The notes below the pieces were generated by a model. The model saw only the letters and a list, made by a program, of their open reading frames with translations. It was not told where the DNA came from and did not search any database. A DNA stretch of 64,000 nucleotides, from the NCBI RefSeq assembly GCF_040685555.1, contig NZ_JBFBIK010000019.1:1-64000 (forward strand), read 5' to 3'. Positions 8,864 through 17,943 of this stretch are shown here, piece after piece. How positions within the stretch are numbered: position 1 is the first letter of the stretch; every line of letters begins with the position of its first letter. The position numbers and the translations under genes are program-made. This DNA is from Sphaerisporangium sp040685555 (GTDB taxonomy: Bacteria > Actinomycetota > Actinomycetes > Streptosporangiales > Streptosporangiaceae).

Positions 8864-8910
8864 GCTCTCCTGGCGGTCACCCGTCGCTGACCGCCTGGAG
8901 AGCTCTTTTG
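8864..8910 (+). terminator. Strong intrinsic terminator after the aldehyde dehydrogenase
   Basis: Two 16-base arms (8864-8879 and 8888-8903) pair with a single mismatch around an 8-base loop and are followed by TCTTTT. It lies in the gap between convergent genes. Confidence 0.9.
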
Positions 8911-8925
8911 GTCAGCCGGGTCGGC

Positions 8926-10026
8926 TCACGCGCGCTGGGCCGTGTCGAAGAGCCGTTTCGCCTGGTCGCCGAAGTACGGGCCGTACATCGTGCCGTCGTC
9001 GTCGCTGTACTTGAAGCTGCTGACCGAGGTCACGACCCCCTGGCCGGTGGCGGGGTCGAAGGAGGTCAGCCACGGGCCGCCGCTCGACCCGGCCGTGAGG
9101 TCGCACCTCATCCCCTGGTCGCGGGTCTGGCTGTGGGGGTCGTGGTGCAGGTCGCCCGCGCAGTAGATCAGGTGCCGGCCGTCGTAGGGCGGGTCGGCGG
9201 GGAAGCCGAACCCGAAGGCGCGCCCGCCGCGCGGCACGTTGAACCCGATCTCCTGGCCGCCGACCGCCTCGTTCAGGTGGCGCCCGCCGGAGGGGTTCAC
9301 CGCGACCATGCCCACGTCGTAGCTGTCGTCGCCGCTCTCGGACCAGGGCTCGGGGACGAACATCCGCCGCGCCGTGAACACGCCGTACGGCTGGCGCCCC
9401 GGCTCGTAGGCCGGCACGAAGGTCCAGTTCTCGGCCCAGGCGCCGGAGCCGTCCTTGGCGCAGTGCCCCGCGGTGACGACGACGTCCATGTTGCGGCTGC
9501 TCACCGCGCCGGCCGAGCAGACGTAGTCGACGCCGCGCAGGGTGAGGAACACCCGGCCGGTGGTGCGTTTCACCGCGCCTCCGGCCGCCCAACGCGCGCC
9601 GCTCGTCTTCCCGCCGGGCGCGCCGGCGCCCGAGGCGGAGGCCGCCGAGGACGCTGAGACCGCCCGGGCGGGGGAGGAGGGCGGCGGCGCGGGGGACGCC
9701 GTGGAGCTGGACGAGGGCGTGGAGGCGTGCTCGGCCGTGAGGCGCAGGGGCAGCGCGCCGGACGCGAGGCCGCCGATCTTCGCGACGGGGCCCAGCACCC
9801 CCGCGGGGACCGCCCGCGCCATGCGCCCGGCGGTCCAGTAGCCGAGCACCCGGCGCTGCTCGGCCCCGGTGCGGGCGGCCATGTGCTGGACGACGCCGGT
9901 CGACGGGGCTTCGTTCCTCGTGACGGCTCGGCCGGCGCCGCTGGACGCCATCGAGCCGGTGGGCAGGGCGCCCACCAGCCCGGCGGCGAGCGGCACGGCG
10001 GCGATCAGGGGGAGGATCGGGGTCAT
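8926..10026 (-). CDS. Secreted trypsin-like serine peptidase, paralogue 1
   Basis: Exported serine endopeptidase of 366 residues, related to V8/glutamyl-type trypsin-fold enzymes. Order: hydrophobic signal region (ILPLIAAVPLAAGLVGA), a propeptide-like segment (YWTAGRMARAVP), a Ser/Pro/Ala-rich linker (about 100-140), then the catalytic domain with His188 in VVTAGHC, Asp237 in DDSYDVGMVAV and Ser315 in TAGSSGGPW. Cysteine pairs C170/C189 and C289/C308 can be seen. It follows its paralogue at 10078 by 51 bases on the same strand, and the two share domain order, so the pair looks like a tandem duplication. Substrate unknown. Confidence 0.85.
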   Translation of the reverse strand: MTPILPLIAAVPLAAGLVGALPTGSMASSGAGRAVTRNEAPSTGVVQHMAARTGAEQRRVLGYWTAGRMARAVPAGVLGPVAKIGGLASGALPLRLTAEHASTPSSSSTASPAPPPSSPARAVSASSAASASGAGAPGGKTSGARWAAGGAVKRTTGRVFLTLRGVDYVCSAGAVSSRNMDVVVTAGHCAKDGSGAWAENWTFVPAYEPGRQPYGVFTARRMFVPEPWSESGDDSYDVGMVAVNPSGGRHLNEAVGGQEIGFNVPRGGRAFGFGFPADPPYDGRHLIYCAGDLHHDPHSQTRDQGMRCDLTAGSSGGPWLTSFDPATGQGVVTSVSSFKYSDDDGTMYGPYFGDQAKRLFDTAQRA

Positions 10027-10077
10027 GGCTCCCGAGTTTGGACTACCGAACGTGCCCTCGCGGATACTTTCGGTAAA

Positions 10078-11196
10078 TCAGGTGGCGTCCTGACTCTGGG
10101 CGGAGGTGTAGACCGCCTGGGCCTCCGGGCCGAAGTACGGGCCGAACATCCAGTACGGCGCGAAGTTGTACTTGAAGCTGTTCACCGAGTTCAGCGTCCC
10201 CGCGCCCGTGCTCCGGTTGAAGCTCATGAACCAGCCGCCCCCGCTGGAGCCGCCGGTCATGTCGCAGCTGAGCCCTTGGTCGGTCGAGATCAGGTAGTCG
10301 TCGAACACCCTGCCGCCGCAGTAGATCAGCTTCGACCCGTCGTACGGGCTCGCGGCCGGGTACCCGAAGGCGTACATCTGCTGCCCGCGCGCCTGGTTGA
10401 AGGCCACGCCCTGGCCGCCCACGACGTCGACGAGGCGCTCGCCGTTCAGCGGGGCGACGACGGCCGCGGCCATGTCGTAGTTCATGTCCTCACTGGCGTT
10501 CCACTGGGTGGTGGTGAGCAGGTTGGTGGCCACCCAGGTGCCGTACGGGCGGCTGCCGGCGCTGTAGCCGGGGACGAACACCCAGTTGGTGTGGAAGGCG
10601 CCGCCGAGCTTCACGCAATGCCCGGCGGTGAGGACCACGCTCTTGTTGGCGCTGCTGACCGCGGTGCCCGAGCAGGAGGCGCTGCGTCCCTGGTAGGTGA
10701 AGAAGACGCGTCCCTCCGTCTTCACGATGGTGCCGCCCCCCGTCCAGGAGGCTCCGGTGGAGCGGGCCGCCAGGGCGGGCGCCGGGGTGGCAGGGACGGC
10801 GCTCGGCGAGGGCGAGGGCGAGGCCGGCGCGCTGGGCGAGGCCGACGCCACGGGCGGGGGTGGGGTGGTGGGCTCGGCCGGGGTGTCGGCGCGCTTCACG
10901 GCATGGGCGCCGGGGGCGACCGGTTTGACCGCTCCCCCGCCGCTCGGCGCGGTGGTCGTGCGCCCGGCGCGCGACCTGACGAGGTCGAGCGGCTTGGCGG
11001 CGGCCATCTTCGCGGGGGTCCAGAACCGCTTCACGACGCGCTGCTCGGTCTTGGTGTCGGCCGCGCCGTGGACCACGGGCCGCGGCGGGGCGGACGGCTT
11101 CGCGGCCTCGGCGGTGGGGGCCGTCAGCAGGATCCCCGCCGCCACGAGGGGCGATATGGCCAGGATGGGGATGAGACGTCGTGCCTTGCGATGCAT
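10078..11196 (-). CDS. Secreted trypsin-like serine peptidase, paralogue 2
   Basis: Second member of the tandem pair, 372 residues. The start MHRKARRLIP is chosen because it begins a clear signal peptide (IPILAISPLVAAGILL, cleavage near AEAAKP) and has GGAGGA 8 bases upstream; longer in-frame readings have no such site. A propeptide-like part (FWTPAKMAAAKPLDLVR) resembles the YWTAGRMARAVP segment of paralogue 1. After a Pro/Ser/Ala linker the catalytic domain carries VVLTAGHC, the aspartate in MNYDMAAAVV and the serine in TGGSSGGGW. Note SGGG where paralogue 1 has SGGP. Probably co-transcribed with paralogue 1. Confidence 0.85.
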   Translation of the reverse strand: MHRKARRLIPILAISPLVAAGILLTAPTAEAAKPSAPPRPVVHGAADTKTEQRVVKRFWTPAKMAAAKPLDLVRSRAGRTTTAPSGGGAVKPVAPGAHAVKRADTPAEPTTPPPPVASASPSAPASPSPSPSAVPATPAPALAARSTGASWTGGGTIVKTEGRVFFTYQGRSASCSGTAVSSANKSVVLTAGHCVKLGGAFHTNWVFVPGYSAGSRPYGTWVATNLLTTTQWNASEDMNYDMAAAVVAPLNGERLVDVVGGQGVAFNQARGQQMYAFGYPAASPYDGSKLIYCGGRVFDDYLISTDQGLSCDMTGGSSGGGWFMSFNRSTGAGTLNSVNSFKYNFAPYWMFGPYFGPEAQAVYTSAQSQDAT

Positions 11197-11510
11197 GCGT
11201 GTCCTCCGTGCTGTGTCGCGCTCGCCGGGTACGCGCCGATGGGTCGTTTCCGTGCCCGTGGGGCGGCGCTGGGGTGCCTGCTCGTGCCCGGCTCCCGCTG
11301 TGATCGGGTGCCATGTCCTGACGGGGGAAGCTAGTGGGGTCGAATGCCGCATTTCTCGCGATTTACCGAGACCGGTATGGCGGGATTCGGGCATTCAGCT
11401 GCTGGTTTCCCACCCGTCGCTGTGGTGACGGAAATCGGCTCGCGAGCGGGTGGGGTCCGCGCGGGGCGGGCCCTCGGCAGGGGGAGCGCGCCGCCGCGAT
11501 AATGGGGGGC
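11197..11510. other. Divergent intergenic region, peptidase pair / dxr
   Basis: 314 bases without a gene. It must hold the promoter for the peptidase pair (minus) and for dxr (plus). On the plus strand GATAAT at 11498-11503 is a good -10 box and lies 7 bases before the dxr ATG; I see no convincing -35. No ORF, tRNA or clear hairpin was found. Confidence 0.5.
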
Positions 11511-12758
11511 ATGCAGACCCCTCTGGCAGACCCGGCCGATCTGGCGCCCGCCGCCGGCCCCGCCGATCTCGTGGGCCCGGTGTCACTCCCCGGCCCGGCC
11601 GAGCCGCGATCGATCGTCGTGCTCGGCTCCACAGGATCGGTGGGCACGCAGGCGCTCGACGTCATCGAGCGCGATCCGGGCCACTTCCGCGTCGCCGGGC
11701 TGGTGGCGGGCGGCGGGCAGATCGACGTGCTCGCCCGTCAGGTCGAGCGGTTCCGCCCCGAGGTGGTCGCCGTCGCCGACGAGCGAGCCGTTCCCGCGCT
11801 GCGCGAGGCCATCGGGCCGGTGCGCATCCTCGCGGGCCCCGAAGGGGTCGCCGAGGCCGCCGCCTGGCCCTGTGACATCGTCCTCAACGGGATCACCGGA
11901 GCGGTCGGGCTCACCTCGACCCTCGCCGCGCTGGAGGCCGGACGGGTGCTCGCGCTGGCCAACAAGGAGTCGCTCATCATCGGCGGCCCGCTGGTGAAAC
12001 GGCTGGCCGGTCCCGGCCAGATCCTGCCGGTCGACTCCGAGCACTCGGCGCTGGCGCAGTGCCTGTGGGCCGCCGGCCCGTCCGGGTACGACCCGGAGGC
12101 GGTGCGGCGGCTCGTCGTCACGGCGAGCGGCGGGCCCTTCAGGGGCCGCAGGCGGGCCGAGCTGACGGAGGTCACCCCCGAGCAGGCGCTGAAGCACCCC
12201 ACCTGGGACATGGGCACGGTGATCACGCTCAACTCGGCGACGCTGGTCAACAAGGGCCTGGAGGTCATCGAGGCCAGCCTGCTGTTCGACATCCCCTTCG
12301 AGCGGATCACCGTGGTCGTCCACCCGCAGTCCGTCATCCACTCGATGGTGGAGTTCGTGGACGGCTCGACCATCGCGCAGGCCAGCCCGCCCGACATGCG
12401 GCTGCCGATCTCGCTCACCCTCGGATGGCCGTCCCGGGTGCCGGGGGCCGCCAAGGCCGTCGACTGGACCACCGCCCACACCTGGACCTTCGAGCCCCTC
12501 GACGAGGAGGCGTTCCCGGCGGTGGCGCTGGCCCGGCACGTCGGCTCCCAGGGCGGCACGGCTCCGGCCGTCTACAACGCCGCCAACGAGGTCTGCGTGG
12601 AGGCCTTCCTGGCCGGGAAGCTTCCGTTCCTCGGCATCGTCGACACCATCGCGGCGGTCGTCGGTGAGCACGCCGTGTCGCCCGCGGGCTCGGTGGCCGA
12701 GGTGCTCGACGCCGACGCCTGGGCCCGCGCGAGGGCCAGGGAGCTGACGGCCGGCTGA
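11511..12758 (+). CDS. dxr: 1-deoxy-D-xylulose 5-phosphate reductoisomerase
   Basis: Second enzyme of the non-mevalonate (MEP) pathway, converting DXP to MEP with NADPH. 415 residues. NADPH-binding motif VVLGSTGSVGTQALDVI, metal and substrate residues in PVDSEHSALAQCL, HPTWDMG and LNSATLVNKGLEVIEASLLF, and the flexible-loop/C-terminal motif HPQSVIHSMVEFVDGS are all present, so it should be active. The N-terminal 30 residues are a low-complexity Ala/Pro/Asp extension before the core. ATG 11511 is chosen because GATAAT lies 7 bases upstream (leaderless); an ATG at 11502 is also in frame. ispG follows after 127 bp; the site-2 protease gene usually found between them in actinobacteria is absent. 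Confidence 0.95.
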   Translation: MQTPLADPADLAPAAGPADLVGPVSLPGPAEPRSIVVLGSTGSVGTQALDVIERDPGHFRVAGLVAGGGQIDVLARQVERFRPEVVAVADERAVPALREAIGPVRILAGPEGVAEAAAWPCDIVLNGITGAVGLTSTLAALEAGRVLALANKESLIIGGPLVKRLAGPGQILPVDSEHSALAQCLWAAGPSGYDPEAVRRLVVTASGGPFRGRRRAELTEVTPEQALKHPTWDMGTVITLNSATLVNKGLEVIEASLLFDIPFERITVVVHPQSVIHSMVEFVDGSTIAQASPPDMRLPISLTLGWPSRVPGAAKAVDWTTAHTWTFEPLDEEAFPAVALARHVGSQGGTAPAVYNAANEVCVEAFLAGKLPFLGIVDTIAAVVGEHAVSPAGSVAEVLDADAWARARARELTAG

Positions 12759-12885
12759 GCGAGCCGGAGACGACTCGCCATGCAGCGGTAAACGGCTTTC
12801 TCGGCATCCGTAACTCGATGGTCGGCACGGGTACCTAGACTGAGTAGGTCTTAGCGCGTCGCCGAACACCAAGGTGCTGGAAAAT

Positions 12886-14058
12886 ATGACATCTGTTGAT
12901 CTGGGGATTCCCTCAGTACGGAGCAAGCCGATCGCCGAGCGGCGGATGTCGCGGCAGATCATGGTGGGCTCGGTCCCGGTGGGCGGGGACGCGCCGGTTT
13001 CGGTTCAGTCCATGACCACCACGCTCACCTCCGACGTGAACGCCACGCTGCAGCAGATCGCCGAGCTGACGGCGTCGGGCTGCCAGATCGTCCGGGTGGC
13101 GGTGCCCTCCCAGGACGACGCCGACGCGCTGCCGGCCATCGCGCGCAAGTCGCAGATCCCGGTGATCGCCGACATCCACTTCCAGCCGAAGTACGTCTTC
13201 GCGGCGATCGAGGCCGGCTGCGCGGCCGTCCGCGTGAACCCCGGCAACATCAAGAAGTTCGACGACAAGGTCGGCGAGATCGCCCGGGCCGCGGCCGACA
13301 CCGGCACCCCGATCCGCATCGGCGTGAACGCCGGCTCCCTGGACCCCCGCCTGCTGGCCAAGTACGGCAAGGCGACGCCCGAGGCCCTGGTGGAGTCGGC
13401 GCTGTGGGAGTGCTCGCTGTTCGAGGAGCACGGCTTCCGCGACATCAAGATCTCGGTGAAGCACCACGACCCGGTCGTCATGATCCAGGCGTACCGCCAG
13501 CTCGCCGCGCAGTGCGACTACCCCCTGCACCTGGGCGTCACCGAGGCGGGCCCGGCGTTCCAGGGCACCATCAAGTCCGCGGTGGCGTTCGGGGCCCTGC
13601 TGGCCGAGGGCATCGGCGACACGATCCGGGTCTCGCTGTCCGCCCCTCCGGTCGAGGAGGTCAAGGTCGGCATCGGCATCCTTGAGTCCCTCAACCTCCG
13701 CAAGCGCGGGCTGGAGATCGTCTCCTGCCCGTCGTGCGGGCGTGCCCAGGTCGACGTGTACACCCTGGCCGAGCAGGTTCACGCGGGGCTCGACGGCCTC
13801 AAGGTGCCCCTGCGGGTCGCCGTGATGGGCTGCGTCGTCAACGGCCCCGGTGAGGCCCGCGAGGCCGACCTGGGCGTCGCCTCCGGCAACGGCAAGGGCC
13901 AGATCTTCGTCAAGGGCGAGGTCGTCAAGACCGTCCCCGAGTCCCAGATCGTGGAGACCCTGATCGAGGAGGCCCTGCGCCTGGCCGAGCAGATGGGCGT
14001 GGACGTCGACCTCGACGACGACGAGGACGCCTCCGGCCCCGAGGTCTTCGTCCGCTGA
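12886..14058 (+). CDS. ispG: 4-hydroxy-3-methylbut-2-enyl diphosphate synthase
   Basis: MEP-pathway enzyme (GcpE) that converts methylerythritol cyclodiphosphate to HMBPP using a [4Fe-4S] cluster. 390 residues. It starts with the TIM-barrel part (VQSMTTTLTSDVNATLQQI, ADIHFQPKY, RVNPGNIK) and ends with the cluster domain carrying the cysteines in SCPSCGR and VMGCVVNGPGEA. ATG 12886 is preceded by AAGG 12 bases upstream; a GTG at 12874 would add four residues. An upstream TAGACT at about 12837 could be a -10 box, so it may have its own promoter as well as read-through from dxr. The C-terminus is very acidic (VDLDDDEDAS). Confidence 0.95.
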   Translation: MTSVDLGIPSVRSKPIAERRMSRQIMVGSVPVGGDAPVSVQSMTTTLTSDVNATLQQIAELTASGCQIVRVAVPSQDDADALPAIARKSQIPVIADIHFQPKYVFAAIEAGCAAVRVNPGNIKKFDDKVGEIARAAADTGTPIRIGVNAGSLDPRLLAKYGKATPEALVESALWECSLFEEHGFRDIKISVKHHDPVVMIQAYRQLAAQCDYPLHLGVTEAGPAFQGTIKSAVAFGALLAEGIGDTIRVSLSAPPVEEVKVGIGILESLNLRKRGLEIVSCPSCGRAQVDVYTLAEQVHAGLDGLKVPLRVAVMGCVVNGPGEAREADLGVASGNGKGQIFVKGEVVKTVPESQIVETLIEEALRLAEQMGVDVDLDDDEDASGPEVFVR

Positions 14059-14063
14059 CCACC

Positions 14064-14085
14064 CGGCCGGCCCCGGGGCCGGCCG
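14064..14085. terminator. GC-rich hairpin after ispG
   Basis: A 22-base perfect palindrome begins 5 bases after the ispG stop. It has no T-run, so it may act as a weak or Rho-assisted terminator or as a 3'-end stabiliser. Confidence 0.5.
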
Positions 14086-14116
14086 CTGTGGGGAGTGTCT
14101 CCTTGCCTGGGGAAAA

Positions 14117-15268
14117 GTGCTCTTCCTGGGCGGGGACGTGTGGGTGTATGCAGGAAGGGTGCCATTTCGGCGAAGCCCGTCGGACCAGCACCAGCGGCGG
14201 CGGCCCGGTAACGCGCTGGTGGCGATACCACTCGCGCTGATCGCGGCGATCACCGTCGCCGATCTCCTCACCCCGCGGGAGATCCAGCTGAGCCCTCTCC
14301 TCGTCACCGCTCCGGCGATCACGGCCTCGTTCGCGGGTCCCTGGCTCACCGGCCTGGTGAGCGTCATCACCGTCGTGGACGGACTGCTCGTGAGCGCGCA
14401 TAGCGACCTGCTCGGCACGCGCACCATGCAGACACAGCTAGCGGCCCTGATCGTGGTCTCGGTGTTCCTTGTGATCTTCTCTTTCGTGCGCGACCGGCAC
14501 CAGGAGGAGCTGACCCGGGTGCGCTCGGTCTCCGAGGCCGCGCAACGGGCCCTGCTGCGGCCCCTGCCGGCGGGCCTCGGGCCGTTCCGGCTCGCCTCGA
14601 TGTACCTCGCCGCCGAGCAGGAGGCGCAGATCGGCGGCGACCTGTACGCGGCCGCCCGTACGCCGTCGGGGGCCCGCGTCGTCATCGGCGACGTGCGGGG
14701 CAAGGGCCTTCCCTCGGTGTCGGACGCCGCCCTGCTCCTTGGCGCCTTCCGGGAGGCCGCCCGCCGCCACGCGACCCTGCCCGACGTCGTCGACCACCTG
14801 GACGAGAGCGTGCGGGCGGATCTGGAGGAGCACGCGGAGGAGTTCGCGGAAGCCTGCGAGAACTTCATCACCGCGGCGGTGCTGGACATCCCGGACGACC
14901 GGCCGGTGGTCGAAGTGATCGACTGCGGGCACCCCCCGCCCCTGCTGCTGCGCGACCACGAGGTCATGACGCTTCAGGTCGCCCAGCCCGCGCCCCCGCT
15001 GGGCCTCGGCGATCTCACCGAACCCGGGTACCACGTCGAGACGTTCGACTTCAAGCCGGGCGACACCCTCCTGCTCTACACCGACGGCGTCATCGAGGCC
15101 CGCGGCCCCACCGGCGTCTTCTACCCGCTGGTCGAGCGGGTGCTGACGTGGCCGGGGGACGGCCCCGCGACGCTGGTCGAGCACGTTCGCGACGACCTCC
15201 TCGCCTACGTCGGCGGGCGGCTCGGCGACGACGCCGCCATGGTCGCGATACAGCGCCTCCGCGAATGA
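14117..15268 (+). CDS. Membrane-anchored PP2C/SpoIIE-type serine phosphatase
   Basis: Protein phosphatase of up to 383 residues, of the RsbU/SpoIIE kind that dephosphorylates anti-sigma-factor antagonists. Three hydrophobic segments lie at about 32-52, 60-93 and 108-125, then a short linker (RDRHQEELTRVRSVSEAAQR) and the catalytic domain. Metal-binding aspartates are visible in AQIGGDLYAA, VIGDVRGKGL, LLYTDGVIEA and GDDAAMVAI. The start is unclear: GTGs at 14117, 14138, 14144 and 14159 are all in frame and each has a purine-rich stretch ahead; 14159 (VPFRRSPSDQ) is also plausible. An RsbW-like kinase is encoded in this window at 51100, but it is too distant to call a partner. Confidence 0.85.
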   Translation: MLFLGGDVWVYAGRVPFRRSPSDQHQRRRPGNALVAIPLALIAAITVADLLTPREIQLSPLLVTAPAITASFAGPWLTGLVSVITVVDGLLVSAHSDLLGTRTMQTQLAALIVVSVFLVIFSFVRDRHQEELTRVRSVSEAAQRALLRPLPAGLGPFRLASMYLAAEQEAQIGGDLYAAARTPSGARVVIGDVRGKGLPSVSDAALLLGAFREAARRHATLPDVVDHLDESVRADLEEHAEEFAEACENFITAAVLDIPDDRPVVEVIDCGHPPPLLLRDHEVMTLQVAQPAPPLGLGDLTEPGYHVETFDFKPGDTLLLYTDGVIEARGPTGVFYPLVERVLTWPGDGPATLVEHVRDDLLAYVGGRLGDDAAMVAIQRLRE

Positions 15269-15452
15269 GCCCGGCCGGGCGGGTGAACCATCACTGAAGT
15301 GCTGATCATCACGGTCCCTGCGGTGGATCGCCCGATCCTACGTTGCGCAATCGGATGACTACGGATCGGTAAACATTGGGCCGGGTCGCAGGTGACCGTA
15401 CGGCCTGATCCGGAAGCATCACCCTCTGCCACAAGAGCAGAGGGAGTGACGT

Positions 15453-17021
15453 GTGAAGCGGGTCTTCGGCGTATCGGCGATCATGACGGTGCTGGTCACC
15501 GGGCTGACAGGAGGAGCCAGTGGGGCATCGGCCGCTCCAGGTGACGGAGTGGTCTGGGGGCCCTGCGCGGGGTCGAGATCGGTGATGGCGGTCGAGTGCG
15601 CGACCGTCAGGGTGCCACTCGACTATTCCCGGCCGGCCGGGCCGACCATCGGGCTGGCGCTCAACCGCATCAAGGGTTCGGCCTCCCACGGTCACGCGCT
15701 CCTGGTCAACCCCGGAGGGCCGGGCGCCTCGGGCCTCGGGCTGTCCCGGTACGTCGGGGCCGCGCTGCCCAGGGACGTCTCGGCGCGGTACGACGTGATC
15801 GGGTTCGACCCGCGGGGCGTCGGGAGCAGCGAGCCGGCGCTGAGCTGCGCCGATCCCAAGCAGCACTTCGCCGCTCCTCGCATCGACCAGGTGCCGAGGA
15901 ACGACGCGGCGGAGTCCGCGCTGCTCTCGCGGGCCAAGCAGTACGCCGACGCGTGCGGCAGCCGCTGGTCGTGGCTGCTCCCGCACCTCACCACCGAGAA
16001 CTCCGCCCGCGACATGGACATGATCAGGCAGGCGCTCGGCGAGCAGAAGATCAGCTACCTCGGTTACTCGTACGGCACCTACCTCGGCGCCGTCTACGCG
16101 ACGCTGTTCCCGAACCGGGTGAGGCGGCTGGTGCTGGACAGCGTGGTGGACCCCGAGGGCGTCTGGTACGACTCCAACATCGCCCAGGACTACGCCTTCG
16201 ACCGGCGGCACCGTGACTTCCTGGCCTGGGTGTCACGGCACAACGACGTCTACCACCTCGGCCGCACCGAGACCGAGGTCTCGGACGCGTGGTACTCCAT
16301 GCGGCAGCGCCTCGGCGCCCGCCCGGCGGGGGGCCTCGTCGGGCCGAGCGAACTGGACGACATCTTCACCGTCGGCGGCTACACCAACGCGGTCTGGCCG
16401 CAGTTCGCCGGCGCCTTCGCCATGTACGCGAAGAAGGGGAAGCCCGAGGGCCTGGTGGCCGCCTACGACCAGCACGTGGACCACGACGCGGCCGCCGAGA
16501 ACAACTACGCGGTCTACCTGGCGGTCCAGTGCCGCGACGCCGAGTGGCCGCGCGACTGGTCGCGCTGGTGGGCGGACACGCTGAAGGTGAACGCGAAGGC
16601 GCCCTTCATGGCCTGGGCCAACGCGTGGTACAACGCGCCCTGCGCCTTCTGGCCGGAGAAGGGCGGGACGCCGGTCCACGTCGGCGACGTCGCCCACCTG
16701 CCCTCGGTCCTGCTGATCCAGTCCAAGCACGACGCGGCCACGCCCTACCACGGAGCCCTGCGCGTGCGCGACCGGTTCCCGACTTCGCGGCTGGTCGTCG
16801 AGGGCGGCGGCAACCACGGGGTGTCCCTCGGGGGCAACACCTGCGTCGACCGCTACCTCGCCGAGTACCTGCGGGACGGAAGCGTTCCGGGCGGTGCGAC
16901 GCGGGCCACAGGGCATCAGCCCGACGCGACCTGCCCGGCCGGGCCCGACCCCCGGCCGATACTTCCGATGTCGTCGGGCCCCGGTCACCTTAGGCTGACA
17001 AAGGTGATTCTCGGCCAGTAG
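15453..17021 (+). CDS. Secreted alpha/beta hydrolase, tripeptidyl aminopeptidase type (S33)
   Basis: Exported serine hydrolase of 522 residues in the family of Streptomyces tripeptidyl aminopeptidases (Tap/SlpD/SlpE), which trim N-terminal peptides from secreted proteins. Signal peptide 1-28 (VTGLTGGASGASAAPG), oxyanion-region NPGGPGASG, FDPRGVGSS, nucleophile Ser206 in GYSYGTYLG, catalytic Asp in SKHDAATP and His in GGNHGVS, the last two inside the C-terminal TAP-like domain. Start GTG has GAGGGAG about 8 bases upstream. The tail runs about 25 residues past the family's usual end (CPAGPDPRP). It may process the two secreted peptidases nearby, but nothing links them directly. Confidence 0.88.
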   Translation: MKRVFGVSAIMTVLVTGLTGGASGASAAPGDGVVWGPCAGSRSVMAVECATVRVPLDYSRPAGPTIGLALNRIKGSASHGHALLVNPGGPGASGLGLSRYVGAALPRDVSARYDVIGFDPRGVGSSEPALSCADPKQHFAAPRIDQVPRNDAAESALLSRAKQYADACGSRWSWLLPHLTTENSARDMDMIRQALGEQKISYLGYSYGTYLGAVYATLFPNRVRRLVLDSVVDPEGVWYDSNIAQDYAFDRRHRDFLAWVSRHNDVYHLGRTETEVSDAWYSMRQRLGARPAGGLVGPSELDDIFTVGGYTNAVWPQFAGAFAMYAKKGKPEGLVAAYDQHVDHDAAAENNYAVYLAVQCRDAEWPRDWSRWWADTLKVNAKAPFMAWANAWYNAPCAFWPEKGGTPVHVGDVAHLPSVLLIQSKHDAATPYHGALRVRDRFPTSRLVVEGGGNHGVSLGGNTCVDRYLAEYLRDGSVPGGATRATGHQPDATCPAGPDPRPILPMSSGPGHLRLTKVILGQ

Positions 17022-17065
17022 GGTCGGTTCATTCAAAAATCGGGACGGTCGCGTAGGCTAAGCCC

Positions 17066-17911
17066 GTGATGCTGCGAACATCGGCGTCGCGCGTGCTCGA
17101 CGATCAGGACCGCGAAGAGGTGCTCTCGATACTCGACGCGGACCCCGTCGCCAACGTCTTCGTCGCCTCCCGGGTCCGGTCCGTCGGGCTGAGCCCGGCC
17201 CGGCTCGGCGGACAGATGTGGGGATTCGGCCCGCGCGGCGGGCTGACCTCACTGTGCTACGCCGGGGCCAACCTGGTCCCGGTCAACGCCGGGCCCGAGG
17301 CCGTGCAGGCCTTCGCGGACCGTGCCCGCAGGCAGGGCCGCCGCTGCTCGTCGATCGTCGGCCCCGCCGACGCCGTCGAGAGGATATGGGAGCGGCTGGA
17401 GCCCTACTGGGGCCCGGCGCGGGCCATCCGCTGGGCCCAGCCGGTCATGGTCACCTCCTCGCGGTCGCCCGTCATGCCTGATCCACTCGTGCGTCAGGTA
17501 CGCCCGGACGAATTCGCCACGCTGCTCCCCGCATGCGTGGCGATGTTCACCGAGGAGGTCGGCATCTCCCCGGATCTCGGGGACGGCGGCGCGCTATACC
17601 GGTCGCGGGTGGCGGAGCTGATCCGCATCGGCCGCTCGTTCGCCCGTATCGAGGACGGTCAGGTCGTCTTCAAGGCGGAGGTCGGAGCGGTGACCCCGCA
17701 GGTCTGCCAGATACAGGGCGTGTGGGTGCATCCGGACCGGCGCGGGCGGGGGCACGCCGTGGCGGGCATGGCCGCCGTCGTCGACCAGACCCTGCGGCAT
17801 TTCGCGCCGACGGTGACGCTGTACGTGAACGACTTCAACGTCCCCGCGCGGGCGGCGTACCGCAGGGTGGGCTTCAAAGAGGTCGACACGTTCATGTCCG
17901 TCCTGTTCTGA
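17066..17911 (+). CDS. GNAT acetyltransferase with N-terminal DUF4081 domain
   Basis: Two-domain protein of 281 residues: an N-terminal DUF4081 domain (about 15-135) and a C-terminal GNAT fold whose acetyl-CoA site is seen in GVWVHPDRRGRGHAVAGMAA and whose end reads YVNDFNVPARAAYRRVGFKE. The orthologous gene sits directly after ispG in Mycobacterium tuberculosis (Rv2867c next to gcpE), which supports the family call; here two genes separate them. The start is GTG 17066 or ATG 17069. No ribosome-binding site is present, but TAGGCT (17054-17059) ends 6 bases before the GTG, so the mRNA is probably leaderless. Substrate unknown. Confidence 0.88.
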   Translation: MMLRTSASRVLDDQDREEVLSILDADPVANVFVASRVRSVGLSPARLGGQMWGFGPRGGLTSLCYAGANLVPVNAGPEAVQAFADRARRQGRRCSSIVGPADAVERIWERLEPYWGPARAIRWAQPVMVTSSRSPVMPDPLVRQVRPDEFATLLPACVAMFTEEVGISPDLGDGGALYRSRVAELIRIGRSFARIEDGQVVFKAEVGAVTPQVCQIQGVWVHPDRRGRGHAVAGMAAVVDQTLRHFAPTVTLYVNDFNVPARAAYRRVGFKEVDTFMSVLF

Positions 17912-17943
17912 TTGGCGCTCGCCAGGCTCGGTACCCTTGGCGG

